A stretch of 64,000 nt of DNA, from positions 1 to 64,000 of the forward strand of contig JACPUW010000023.1 in NCBI GenBank assembly GCA_016192035.1, written 5' to 3'. The translations under genes were made by a program, and so were the position numbers. The stretch is from Bacteroidota bacterium. GTDB lineage: Bacteria; Bacteroidota; Bacteroidia; CAILMK01; JACPUW01. The notes beneath the pieces are model-generated. The model did not search any database. It had not been told where the DNA came from and saw only the letters and a list, made by a program, of their open reading frames with translations. Every line of letters starts with the position of its first letter. The stretch's first letter is position 1. Below are positions 52,362 to 61,547 of this stretch, one piece after another.

Positions 52362-52386
52362 CCCTATGGCCATGAGTCACATAGGG
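52362..52386. repeat. Inverted repeat CCCTATG-N11-CATAGGG
   Basis: Perfect 7-bp arms in the 235-bp region between the SUMF1-like gene and ppx (both minus). No T-run on either side; may be a weak terminator of the upstream gene. Confidence 0.35.
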
Positions 52387-52476
52387 CATAACGCCCTTCT
52401 TATCAATAAGGAATCCCACTCCGCAAATCGGTTTTAAACTGGAGCATGGAAGCCTGCAACTGCCTGTATAGCAAGC

Positions 52477-53082
52477 TTATTTCAAATCGCAGGCCAAACG
52501 GAAGGCCACGGGAAGATGGGCCAGCCCTTTATCCTCTATGCCTTCTGTGGTCCATTCGGGCAGGTGGGATTGCAGATGGTAGAAATGATTGCCCGATTTC
52601 CTTCCCTTGAGCACCTGAGGGCCCATTTTTTCGGTTTCCTTTGAACCATATCTCGAAGTTAAGGCCATGTCCAATTCTGCCTTGCTGGGTAGCCTACACG
52701 CTATGGGGTCACCGCCCATTTTGGTGTAATAACTTGGAAACCAATCGGCAAACGCGGCAATTTGTGCTTCGTTCAGTCCAATCACGGGCATTAGGCGCTG
52801 CTCCAGATCCTTTATTAGGTGATGGTCATTCCATATCCCTATGCCAAAATCATAGTGTGCATACCAAGTGGCGCTATCGGGCAGGTATTTGCGCGGGTGT
52901 TTTTCGCGCATTTCGTAGAGAAACCAATCATAGGTTTCTACCACCACAAACTCTTTTTGGAGCCAAAGGCCGGGACCTATGGGCAGGGCGCCATAAATGC
53001 TTTTTTTGGGCGATGAAGCCGAAACCAGGAAGGCCAGCATGGGCAGCACCAGGGCCAAGCGGTATTTTGTTAAAAAGTCCAT
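52477..53082 (-). CDS. Small SUMF1/FGE-like secreted protein
   Basis: 201 aa from ATG 53082 with a signal peptide (YRLALVLPMLAFLVSAS). Pieces of the formylglycine-generating enzyme-sulfatase fold: FVVVETYDWFLYEMREK, LNEAQIAAFADWFPSYY, CRLPSKAELDMAL, LPEWTTEGI and LPVAFRLACD. Much shorter than true FGE; T9SS components GldJ/GldK belong to this fold but are longer. Function not known. Confidence 0.6.
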   Translation of the reverse strand: MDFLTKYRLALVLPMLAFLVSASSPKKSIYGALPIGPGLWLQKEFVVVETYDWFLYEMREKHPRKYLPDSATWYAHYDFGIGIWNDHHLIKDLEQRLMPVIGLNEAQIAAFADWFPSYYTKMGGDPIACRLPSKAELDMALTSRYGSKETEKMGPQVLKGRKSGNHFYHLQSHLPEWTTEGIEDKGLAHLPVAFRLACDLK

Positions 53083-53180
53083 GTATATTGTCCCGTTACC
53101 AAGTCTATGGTGAGCGTAGCGTTTGTAAGTACCCATGTGAAATCCTTTATTTTGTCAAAAATAAGCGTTTTTGTAAAGGC

Positions 53181-53188
53181 CAAATATA
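53181..53188 (-). promoter_or_regulatory. -7 element TATATTTG for the SUMF1-like gene
   Basis: Minus-strand TATATTTG about 99 nt before ATG 53082. No TTG at the right spacing, so weak. Confidence 0.3.
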
Positions 53189-53298
53189 CCCATTCCATCA
53201 GCAGTTTCATTTATTTGGGTGCATTATCAAGGCAATGCGTGTGGTTATTTATTGTATGGTGCGGAGAGTTATAGCGCCAAACTTTCGCACCTGTGCTT

Positions 53299-53847
53299 CT
53301 ATTTACCCCCAGTTAACGCCTGCCAAAACCACCATATGGCAATCCCGGCAGCCACTGCCACATTGAGCGAATGCTTGGTGCCCGCCTGGGGTATATCCAA
53401 AGCGTGGTCCAATAGGGGCATACAGGCATCACTTATGCCATCTACCTCATTGCCCAGCACCAAGGCATACTTGGGCCCGGCAAGCAGCGGATTTCCGAAA
53501 TCCTGGATATGGGTGCTACCCGTGGTAAGCTCCAATCCCACAATCACATATCCTTGTTCCTTAAGTTCTTCAAGTGCCAGAAGGGTTTGTTGGCGGTAAC
53601 TCCAGGCCACCGATTCGGTAGCCCCAAGTGCGGTGCGCTGTATTTCGCGGTGGGGCGGTTGGGCGCATATGCCGCATAGTATCAATTTTTCCACAGCAAA
53701 GGCATCGCAGGTGCGAAACACCGAGCCTATATTGTGCATACTCCTAAGATTGTCAAGCACCACCACCAGGGGAATCTTGGCCGTGGCCCTAAACTCATCC
53801 ACAGACAGCCTGCCCAGTTCGCTGGGCTTTAGTTTGCGCAATACCAT
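53299..53847 (-). CDS. TrmH-family (SpoU) RNA methyltransferase
   Basis: 182 aa SPOUT protein. Motif 1 VVVLDNLRSMHNIGSVFRTCDAF, motif 2 YALVLGNEVDGISD, motif 3 DIPQAGTKHSLNVAVAAGIAIW. 2'-O-methylates ribose in tRNA or rRNA; the target cannot be told. Divergent from mutS, 53 bp apart. Confidence 0.9.
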   Translation of the reverse strand: MVLRKLKPSELGRLSVDEFRATAKIPLVVVLDNLRSMHNIGSVFRTCDAFAVEKLILCGICAQPPHREIQRTALGATESVAWSYRQQTLLALEELKEQGYVIVGLELTTGSTHIQDFGNPLLAGPKYALVLGNEVDGISDACMPLLDHALDIPQAGTKHSLNVAVAAGIAIWWFWQALTGGK

Positions 53848-53900
53848 AGAGTAATACCTTCACGCAATATTAAACCCTAACGCCGCCGGACTACCGGCAT

Positions 53901-56519
53901 ATGGAAGTGGATACCAAGCAGGAGAAAAAATATGCCGAAACCCCACTCATGCGCCAGTTCTACGCGCTCAAACAAAAATATCCTGATGCGCTCCTGCTCT
54001 TTAGGGTAGGCGATTTCTATGAAACCTTTGGCGATGATGCCATAAAAACGGCTGACATACTGGGCATTACCCTGACTAAACGCGCCAATGGGGCGGCCAG
54101 CCATGTGGAACTTGCCGGGTTTCCCTACCATGCCCTGGATACCTATTTGCCCAAACTGGTGCGCTCGGGCACTCGGGTAGCGGTGTGCGACCAACTGGAA
54201 GACCCTAAGGCTACCACCAAAATAGTGAAACGGGGAGTTACACAGGTGCTTTCGCCCGGCACTGCCTCCCTTGACAAGACCCTGGACCAGCGGGCCAACA
54301 ATTTTCTGGCAGCCATTCACTTTGGCCATACCGATATTGGGGTTGCGTTTTGCGACCTATCCACCGGCGAATTTTACCTGGGCCAAGGGAGCACCGATTT
54401 TGTGGATACACTGCTTCAATCACTCAATCCATCAGAAGTACTGCACTCCAAGGCCAAGCAGGCGGAGTTTTCACAGCGCTTTGGCAATAAGGTATATACC
54501 TATTTTTTGGAAGACTGGCTTTTTAGCTTGGACTATGCCCGTGAAAAACTGCTCTTTCATTTTAAAACCCAAACCCTTAAAGGCTATGGGGTTGACGACC
54601 TGACGGAGGGTATAGTGGCGGCGGGCGTGGTGCTCCACTACCTAAACGACAACAAGTACGAACAACTGCGGCACCTCCTGTCATTGCGGCGGCTCCAGGC
54701 CGATGATGCCGTGTGGCTTGACCGATTCACGGTGCGCAACCTGGAACTGGTGGCCCCGGCCCACCCTGATGGCAAGTGCCTGGTAGATGTGCTTGACAGT
54801 ACCCTTACCCCTATGGGGGGGCGGCAGCTTAGAAAGTGGATCCTAATGCCGCTCAAGGATATAGCCGGCATTGAACGTAGGCAGAAAGTGGTGGCCACCC
54901 TGCTTCACGAGCCTTTTGGCGAACAAGTGATGCGCTTGCTCAGGCCCATGGGCGACCTGGAACGGCTTATCTCTAAGGTGGCCATGCAGCGCGTTAATCC
55001 CCGTGAACTGGGCCATATCAAGCGGGCTCTCGATGCGGCATCGCAACTAAAAACCTGCCTTGAAGTCCACGAACAGGCTGAAGTGAAGGCCCTTGCCGAC
55101 CAAATGCACCATTGCCAGCATGTAAGGCAGCGCATACAAGAAGTGCTCACTGACGACCCACCGCTGCAAACCAACAAGGGCGGCCTGATCCGCGAAGGGG
55201 TACTTGCCGAGTTGGACGAATACCGAAACCTGGCCCTAAAGGGTAAGGACTATTTGGTGGAATTGCAGCGGAAAGAGATGTTGGAATCTGGCATCAACAG
55301 CCTTAAAATTGGGTTTAACAATGTGTTTGGCTACTACTTGGAAGTGCGCAACACCCACAAGGACAAGGTGCCGCCCCACTGGGTGCGCAAACAAACCCTG
55401 GTGGGCGCCGAGCGGTACATAACCCCTGAACTCAAGGCCTATGAGGAAAAGATCCTATTGGCTGAAGAAAAGTACCTGGAGCTGGAGCAACGGGTGTTTG
55501 GTGAATTGGTGAACGAACTGGCCGACTATATAGAACCCATACAGCAAAACTCCAATGTGGTGGCCAAACTTGATGTCTTACTGTCGTTTGCCAGGGTGGC
55601 CACCGCCAACGGCTATGTATGCCCATTGATGGACGACAGCCGGCAACTGGACATAAAGGACGGGCGGCACCCCGTGATAGAAAAGGCATTGCCCCTGGGC
55701 CAAGAGTATGTGCCCAATGACGTGTTTCTGGACAATGATAGCCAACAGTTGGTCATACTCACCGGCCCCAACATGTCAGGCAAGAGTGCCTATTTGCGGC
55801 AAACGGCCCTAATGGTACTCATGGCGCAGATGGGGAGCTACGTGCCCGCTTCATCAGCCCGTATAGGATTGATTGACAAGATTTTTACCCGCGTGGGCGC
55901 CAGCGATAACCTGAGTGCCGGTGAATCCACCTTCATGGTTGAAATGACCGAAACGGCCAGCATACTCAATAATTTCACCCCCAGGAGCCTTATTCTCCTT
56001 GATGAAATTGGCAGGGGCACCAGCACGTATGATGGGGTATCCATAGCCTGGGCCATAACCGAATACTTGGCAGGCCATCCCTATAGGCCCAAGACCATTT
56101 TTGCCACTCACTACCACGAACTCAATGAGATAGCCGAGCAGCACGAAAAGGTGCGGAATTACCACGTAACGGTTAAAGAAGTAAAAGGACAAGTGGTGTT
56201 TATACGAAAGCTGCAGCCCGGGGGCAGCGCACATAGCTTTGGTATCCATGTGGCCAAGCTGGCCGGGGTGCCCCAAACGGTGGTGAACAGGGCCAATGAC
56301 CTGCTGGCACTTCTGGAAGATAAACAGGTGGACATAAGGCAAAAAGACCTCCTCAAAAAGGCCCCGAGGCACCTACAGATGAACTTGTTTGAAATGGAAG
56401 ACCCCACTTGGGCACGTGTGCGCGAAGAATTGTTGAAACTGGATGTAAACAGCACCACGCCCATGGAAGCCCTTATGAAAATTAGCTACCTAAAGAGCCT
56501 TTTGGCCAAGAAAGCCTAG
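53901..56519 (+). CDS. mutS: DNA mismatch repair protein MutS
   Basis: 872 aa. Mismatch-binding motif LLFRVGDFYETFGDDA (Phe-x-Glu wedge), lever and clamp domains, Walker A LTGPNMSGKSAYLRQ, Walker B LILLDEIGRGTSTYDG, His switch FATHYHELNEIAE. Full-length MutS1. Recognises mispairs and recruits MutL. Confidence 0.97.
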   Translation: MEVDTKQEKKYAETPLMRQFYALKQKYPDALLLFRVGDFYETFGDDAIKTADILGITLTKRANGAASHVELAGFPYHALDTYLPKLVRSGTRVAVCDQLEDPKATTKIVKRGVTQVLSPGTASLDKTLDQRANNFLAAIHFGHTDIGVAFCDLSTGEFYLGQGSTDFVDTLLQSLNPSEVLHSKAKQAEFSQRFGNKVYTYFLEDWLFSLDYAREKLLFHFKTQTLKGYGVDDLTEGIVAAGVVLHYLNDNKYEQLRHLLSLRRLQADDAVWLDRFTVRNLELVAPAHPDGKCLVDVLDSTLTPMGGRQLRKWILMPLKDIAGIERRQKVVATLLHEPFGEQVMRLLRPMGDLERLISKVAMQRVNPRELGHIKRALDAASQLKTCLEVHEQAEVKALADQMHHCQHVRQRIQEVLTDDPPLQTNKGGLIREGVLAELDEYRNLALKGKDYLVELQRKEMLESGINSLKIGFNNVFGYYLEVRNTHKDKVPPHWVRKQTLVGAERYITPELKAYEEKILLAEEKYLELEQRVFGELVNELADYIEPIQQNSNVVAKLDVLLSFARVATANGYVCPLMDDSRQLDIKDGRHPVIEKALPLGQEYVPNDVFLDNDSQQLVILTGPNMSGKSAYLRQTALMVLMAQMGSYVPASSARIGLIDKIFTRVGASDNLSAGESTFMVEMTETASILNNFTPRSLILLDEIGRGTSTYDGVSIAWAITEYLAGHPYRPKTIFATHYHELNEIAEQHEKVRNYHVTVKEVKGQVVFIRKLQPGGSAHSFGIHVAKLAGVPQTVVNRANDLLALLEDKQVDIRQKDLLKKAPRHLQMNLFEMEDPTWARVREELLKLDVNSTTPMEALMKISYLKSLLAKKA

Positions 56520-56631
56520 CCTACTGCCGATATGTTACCAATTGCCTGGGCCGGTTAAGGATTTGGTAATGCAGGAATAGGAATGGATAAATTCTTGGCA
56601 ATTAGTTTGTTGCTCAATGCGTTGACTCGCC

Positions 56632-56649
56632 GTTAACCTAGGGGTTAAC
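56632..56649. promoter_or_regulatory. Palindrome GTTAACC-TAGG-GGTTAAC, candidate operator
   Basis: Perfect 7-bp arms with 4-nt centre, about 65 bp upstream of the -7 element of the Na/Pi cotransporter gene. Distance fits an activator site. Confidence 0.45.
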
Positions 56650-56693
56650 TATACGGTGTGCAGGGTGGGCCAAGGGTCTTAACAAACTTAATG

Positions 56694-56721
56694 TTGCGGT
56701 AACCGCGCCCTTATACTTTTG
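56694..56721 (+). promoter_or_regulatory. Promoter of Na/Pi cotransporter (TTG-N17-TACTTTTG)
   Basis: TTG 56694-56696, 17 nt, then TACTTTTG 56714-56721 and CGCC. ATG at 56747, leader about 20 nt. Matches both consensus boxes. Confidence 0.7.
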
Positions 56722-56746
56722 CGCCAAATGTCAATAAGCGCGCATC

Positions 56747-58594
56747 ATGAAGCTTGATAAGCACCTTTGGATCATGGTTTTAGCAATGCTCTTGTTCACG
56801 GGGATGGCTTTTGCTAACACGGGTAGCAGCGCTGTGGCCGATCACGAGGGTATCTATAGCTTTTCGGAGTTTTTGCGCCTGCTGGGCTCCCTGGGGCTTT
56901 TTCTTTTTGGCATGAAATTCATGAGCGAAGGCGTGCAAAAGGCGGCCGGAAACAAGCTCAGGAAGATACTTAAGGCCGTTACCTCAAATAAGGTATTGGG
57001 CATCATTACCGGTGTGGCAGTTACCTCACTTGTTCAGTCATCATCGGCCACCACGGTTATGGTGGTGAGCTTTACCAATGCCGGCTTGTTTTCACTTGCC
57101 GAGGCAGTCAGCGTCATCATGGGGGCCAACATAGGTACCACGGTCACAGGCTGGATCGTTGCCGCCGTGGGCAAGTTTGAAGTGTCAGACTTTGCACTGC
57201 CCGTATTGGGTATCGCTTTTCCTTTCCTCTTCATGGCCAACGAGCAGTTAAAGAACTGGGCGGAGTTTGTCATAGGTTTCGCACTGTTGTTCTTTGGCTT
57301 GGGCGAATTGAAAGACAGCATTCCCAACATCAATGACCACCCAGAGGTATTGGAGTTTGTAAGCGGATGGTCAAGCATGGGCTTTGCCTCCTTGCTGCTC
57401 TTTATAGGTGTGGGCACCGTGCTCACCATTGTGGTGCAATCATCTTCGGCCAGTATGGCCATAACCATTGCCCTGCTCAGTGAGGGGTGGATAGATTTTC
57501 CCACGGGAGCGGCCATGATACTGGGTGAAAACATAGGTACTACCATAACGGCGCAGTTGGCGGCACTCATAGCCAATATCAATGCCAAACGGGCGGCCAT
57601 GGCCCATACCATGTTCAATGTGGTAGGGGTACTTTGGATGCTGGTGTTGTTTAGGCCATTTTTGCACATGGTGCAATGGTTAATGGTGGCTACCAGTAGT
57701 TTGTATTGCAATGTGTTTGGGCAAGGTTGTGACATAGACCCCCAAACGATTGATATTTTCAGTAGCGATGCCGAAATGCTCACCACCTTGGGGCCGGTGG
57801 GCCTGGCCGTGTTTCACACTACTTTCAACGTGGCTAACGTATTGTTGTTGGTATGGTTTTCGGGGCTTCTGGTAAAGGGGGTAAAGCTTATTGTACCGGG
57901 CAAGGGCCAGAAAAAATCTGATGTGCTCAAGTATTTAGATTCAGGTTTGATGGCCACTCCTGAACTGGCCGTGATTGAAGCCCAAAAGGAGGTGTACGAG
58001 TTTGGGCAACTCACCCATAAAATGTTCAAGACCAATTTGGTGCTTTTATTCCGTTCAGACGAACGGAAGTTGCCTAAGGCCAGCAAAAAGATACTCGCCT
58101 TTGAGGATGAGTGCGATGAAAAGGAAAGGGAAATTGCGCGGTTTTTGGCTGATCTGAGCATGAACAACCTAAGCAAGGCCACCGCGCTCAAGGTGAGACA
58201 GATATGGTCAATCATCAATGACCTGGAGCGCATAGGCGACCTGAACGAGAAAATCATGCTGAGCCTGGGCAAACGCGATGACATTCCTGAGTTTAACGAA
58301 CAAACCTTGCAGGCCATAAAAACACTTACCGACAAGGTGGACGATGGTTTTGAAATGATGCTCAACATACTGGACCGCGAGGAACAGACCAAATACAGCT
58401 TGGACCAGGTACGCCATATGGAATTGTCGGTGAACGAGATACGCGACACCCTGCGCAATGCTTTTTTCATAGAAATAGAAAATGAAGCCATTTCATTCCA
58501 AACCGGCCTTCTTGCCATGGAAGTGGTGTCGAACCTGGAGAAAATTGCCGACCATATCTATGGCATAAACCTGGATATGCTTGACATAAACTAG
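56747..58594 (+). CDS. Na+/phosphate cotransporter with PhoU-like domain
   Basis: 615 aa. Signal peptide or first helix (WIMVLAMLLFTGMAFA), then two inverted PNaS repeats carrying LVQSSSATTVMVVSF and VVQSSSASMAITIAL (QSSS motifs), GANIGTTVTGW and GENIGTTITAQL. From about 420 a helical PhoU-like domain (KASKKILAFEDECDEKEREI, NDLERIGDLNEKIML, NLEKIADHIYGINLD). Same plan as YjbB/NptA. Exchanges inorganic phosphate. Confidence 0.93.
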   Translation: MKLDKHLWIMVLAMLLFTGMAFANTGSSAVADHEGIYSFSEFLRLLGSLGLFLFGMKFMSEGVQKAAGNKLRKILKAVTSNKVLGIITGVAVTSLVQSSSATTVMVVSFTNAGLFSLAEAVSVIMGANIGTTVTGWIVAAVGKFEVSDFALPVLGIAFPFLFMANEQLKNWAEFVIGFALLFFGLGELKDSIPNINDHPEVLEFVSGWSSMGFASLLLFIGVGTVLTIVVQSSSASMAITIALLSEGWIDFPTGAAMILGENIGTTITAQLAALIANINAKRAAMAHTMFNVVGVLWMLVLFRPFLHMVQWLMVATSSLYCNVFGQGCDIDPQTIDIFSSDAEMLTTLGPVGLAVFHTTFNVANVLLLVWFSGLLVKGVKLIVPGKGQKKSDVLKYLDSGLMATPELAVIEAQKEVYEFGQLTHKMFKTNLVLLFRSDERKLPKASKKILAFEDECDEKEREIARFLADLSMNNLSKATALKVRQIWSIINDLERIGDLNEKIMLSLGKRDDIPEFNEQTLQAIKTLTDKVDDGFEMMLNILDREEQTKYSLDQVRHMELSVNEIRDTLRNAFFIEIENEAISFQTGLLAMEVVSNLEKIADHIYGINLDMLDIN

Positions 58595-58673
58595 GCATAA
58601 AAGGGGAAGGTAAGGAGTAGTGCTAGACCGGTCAAAATGTTTGTTGCACCGAAAAATCGGTGTAAACTTCAAA

Positions 58674-58681
58674 TACATTTG
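58674..58681 (+). promoter_or_regulatory. -7 element TACATTTG upstream of the TPR gene
   Basis: Exact TAnnTTTG, 25 nt before ATG 58706. The nearest TTG (58644) is 27 nt away, too far for a typical -33 box. Confidence 0.4.
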
Positions 58682-58705
58682 TCTTTAATAAAATTGCTGC
58701 TTGCT

Positions 58706-59887
58706 ATGTTAAGCTATACATACCACCCTGATAAAGTGACGGATGACAAGCACCTAGAGGGTAAGGCGCGTTGCCGGAAACCTGCCCATACCGTTGGGCC
58801 CCAATGGTTGGGCTTATGGTGGAAGATGATGCCCTTGTTGTTCTTATTGCCTTGCCACCCAGTTTTTGGGCAACAAAAGGAAGCAGCCGAAAAATTGGTG
58901 ATGGAAGGGGTGGAGTACCACGACAAAGGCGACTACGAAGGTGCCATTAGGAAATATGACCAAGCCCTGCAACTTGACAAGGACAACATGTACGCGCTGG
59001 CCGAGAAGGCCATGTCACTGTTGATGTTAAAGAAATACCAAGAGGCCATAGATTGCTGCGAAAGGGTCTTTGGCCTTTATCAAGGGCATAAGGCCCTGGA
59101 AGGTGTCTATATAACCTGTGGAACCGCATACGACGGCTTGTTAAACCCAGGGAAGGCCTTGGCGACCTATGATGCGGGTATCCGGCTTTTTCCCAGCTCT
59201 CATATGTTGTATTTTAACAAAGGGATTACCCTCATCAGTTTGAATAACACCGTGGAAGCTGCCCATTGCTTTGAGCAATCGGCTGCACGAAACCCCTCAC
59301 ATGCCAGCAGTCATAACGCCATTGCCCGTATCTGCCTAGGCCAAAAGACAAAGATTCCTTCCTTAATGGCCTTGGGCCGTTTTTTGGTTTTGGAACCTCA
59401 GGGTGTAAGGGCTACCCAGAATCTTGAACTGCTACGATTACTCATGAATGCCAATACCGAAGAAACGGGTACGAATAAGGTATCTATAGAAATAACTGAG
59501 GGCTTGTTGGCCAAAAACAATCCTGATGGCACACCGGTAGAGAACAATTTTGCCATGACCGAACTAATGCTGGGCATTATGGCTGCCATAGACCACGACA
59601 AGAAATTCAAGAAGGAAACAGAGGCAGAGAGGCTTGTCAGAAAATTTGAAACAATTTGTACCTCACTGAGCGAAGCACAGGGCGAAGGGGTAGGATTTTA
59701 CTGGGACTACTACGTGCCTTATTATCTGGAAATGAAAGAGAAAGGATTGATTGAAACCTTTGTTCATATCATCTTATTGCCATCAGGTCAATCTGATGTA
59801 AAAAAGTGGATTAAGTCCCATGAAAAAGAGATTGAGGAGTTTTATGACTGGTCAAGTGCTTTCCAGTGGCCAGCATCCTTTGAATAG
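58706..59887 (+). CDS. Tetratricopeptide-repeat protein, probably exported
   Basis: 393 aa from ATG 58706; the hydrophobic signal-like stretch MMPLLFLLPCHPVFGQ begins 40 residues later, so ATG 58826 is a good alternative start. Four or more TPR units, such as GVEYHDKGDYEGAIRKYDQALQ, YALAEKAMSLLMLKKYQEAI and LNNTVEAAHCFEQSA. The C-terminal 170 residues have no recognised fold. Likely a periplasmic scaffold. Confidence 0.75.
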   Translation: MLSYTYHPDKVTDDKHLEGKARCRKPAHTVGPQWLGLWWKMMPLLFLLPCHPVFGQQKEAAEKLVMEGVEYHDKGDYEGAIRKYDQALQLDKDNMYALAEKAMSLLMLKKYQEAIDCCERVFGLYQGHKALEGVYITCGTAYDGLLNPGKALATYDAGIRLFPSSHMLYFNKGITLISLNNTVEAAHCFEQSAARNPSHASSHNAIARICLGQKTKIPSLMALGRFLVLEPQGVRATQNLELLRLLMNANTEETGTNKVSIEITEGLLAKNNPDGTPVENNFAMTELMLGIMAAIDHDKKFKKETEAERLVRKFETICTSLSEAQGEGVGFYWDYYVPYYLEMKEKGLIETFVHIILLPSGQSDVKKWIKSHEKEIEEFYDWSSAFQWPASFE

Positions 59888-59952
59888 GGATAACCGCAAA
59901 CCGGTGCAACCACAGGGCCAAGGATTTGGGGCATTTTCTATCCTGTGTAGGG

Positions 59953-60648
59953 CTAATCGCTTAATTCCCAATTGATAGGTGCTATGCCATGTGCAGCCAG
60001 GTAGCTGTTGCACTTGGAGAAATGACCACAGCCCAAAAAACCCCTGTGGGCAGATAGCGGCGATGGGTGGGGTGCCTCAAGCACCTGGTGTTTTGTGTGA
60101 TCAATTATTGATTTTTTGGCGCGGGCATAGTTGCCCCACAGCATGAATACCAAGTGCTTGCGCTGCGCCGAAAGGCGGGCTATGGCTGTATCGGTAAACG
60201 ATTCCCAACCCTGGCCCTTGTGCGAAGCGGCTTGGTGCGCTTCCACGGTAAGCACTGAGTTGAGCAGAAAAACACCCTGGCTGGCCCAGCTGCTCAGGTC
60301 ACCATGGGGAGGTGGGGCCATGCCCAGGTCACGTGTCAACTCTTTGTAAATATTCTGTAAACTGGGTGGTATATCCACCGGTTTGGGCACCGAAAAACAG
60401 AGCCCATGGGCCTGCCCGGGGCCGTGGTAGGGGTCTTGACCCAGTATCACGCATTTCACCTGGCCAAAAGGGCACAGGTCAAAAGCCCTGAATATGTCGC
60501 TTCCCTTGGGATACACCAACTTACCCGCCTGCTTTTCTGTGTGTAGGAATGCCCGCAACGATTGGAATGAGTATGACGCAAAGGCATCTTCCAATTGGGC
60601 CAGCCAGCTTTCCTCTATTCTTGGTTTGCGTACCTTGCCTTTGGCCAT
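59953..60648 (-). CDS. ung: Uracil-DNA glycosylase, family 1
   Basis: 231 aa. Catalytic [19 protein letters not shown] (Asp in QDPYH), [24 protein letters not shown] and the minor-groove loop [19 protein letters not shown]. Removes uracil from DNA. Convergent with the TPR gene; head-to-head with the MBL gene. Confidence 0.96.
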   Translation of the reverse strand: MAKGKVRKPRIEESWLAQLEDAFASYSFQSLRAFLHTEKQAGKLVYPKGSDIFRAFDLCPFGQVKCVILGQDPYHGPGQAHGLCFSVPKPVDIPPSLQNIYKELTRDLGMAPPPHGDLSSWASQGVFLLNSVLTVEAHQAASHKGQGWESFTDTAIARLSAQRKHLVFMLWGNYARAKKSIIDHTKHQVLEAPHPSPLSAHRGFLGCGHFSKCNSYLAAHGIAPINWELSD

Positions 60649-60683
60649 TCTGTACTTTTGTGCTATAGCCCAAAATTACGTGA

Positions 60684-61481
60684 TTGCAATCCTCAAACCC
60701 CGAGCATGAACCTTTTTCAGTGAGCTTTTTGGGCACGGGAACCTCACATGGCATTCCTGTAATAAGCTGTGGATGCGTGGTATGCGCATCAACAGACCCG
60801 CGCGACCGCCGCTGGCGCAGCTCCCTGCTTATCCGTTCGGGCAGCACCGCTATTGCCATAGACTGCGGCCCCGATTTTAGGGAGCAAATGCTGCGCGAAA
60901 AAGTGGACCGCCTGGATGCCGTGGTGCTTACCCATGAGCACCGCGACCACTTGGCCGGTATAGACGACCTAAGGGTGTTTAACTATCATAGTCAAGGAGA
61001 TTTCCCCCTATACTGCACCCATGCCGTGGAAGAACAAGTGCGCCAGGGTTGGCGCTATGCATTTAAGCCCTCGCCGTATCCGGGTATTCCACAACTCGGT
61101 TTTGTGCCAATTGAAAATGAAAGGTTTACCATAGGTGAGCTACACATATTGCCCATTCCGGTGCTACACTACCGGCTTCCGGTTTTGGGCTTTCGCATAG
61201 GGCCTTTTGCCTATATCACCGATGTGAGCCATATTCCCGACTCATCATTCCAACTGCTGGAAGGGGTAGATACCATCGTGCTGGGTGCCCTGCGAAAAAC
61301 ACCGCACCTGGCCCATTTTTCGCTCACTCAAGCCATGGAAGCTGCCCGCAAAACAAGGGCTAGGCAGGCGTATTTCATTCATATGTCGCATGATATGGGG
61401 CTCCACCGTAAGGTAGAAGCCGAATTGCCGCCAGGCATGAACCTGAGTTATGATGGGCTCACCTTGCACTTTGGCCGCTAG
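60684..61481 (+). CDS. MBL-fold metallohydrolase, PhnP/RNase Z-like
   Basis: About 253-265 aa. SFLGTGTSHGIPVISCGCVVC at the start, metal motif VVLTHEHRDHLAGIDDLR, YITDVSHIPD, and HFSLTQAMEAA. PhnP-like phosphodiesterases have the same Cys pair. No ATG in frame; TTG 60684 or GTG 60720 are candidates, the latter placing the first strand at the very N-terminus. Confidence 0.87.
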   Translation: MQSSNPEHEPFSVSFLGTGTSHGIPVISCGCVVCASTDPRDRRWRSSLLIRSGSTAIAIDCGPDFREQMLREKVDRLDAVVLTHEHRDHLAGIDDLRVFNYHSQGDFPLYCTHAVEEQVRQGWRYAFKPSPYPGIPQLGFVPIENERFTIGELHILPIPVLHYRLPVLGFRIGPFAYITDVSHIPDSSFQLLEGVDTIVLGALRKTPHLAHFSLTQAMEAARKTRARQAYFIHMSHDMGLHRKVEAELPPGMNLSYDGLTLHFGR

Positions 61482-61547
61482 GCGTTTTGGCTCTTTGTTA
61501 GCCCATATCCGCCCATATTTCTGCCCTGTAGTGGTTATTTGCGCCTT

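Noticed and set aside
57034-57786. Long open frame antisense to the Na/Pi cotransporter (250 codons)
   Set aside because: Low-complexity Met/Ser-rich translation without domain; opposite strand is a certain gene.
57814-58518. Second long antisense frame over the PhoU-like part of the Na/Pi gene
   Set aside because: Ser/Leu-rich shadow translation; no start context or domain.
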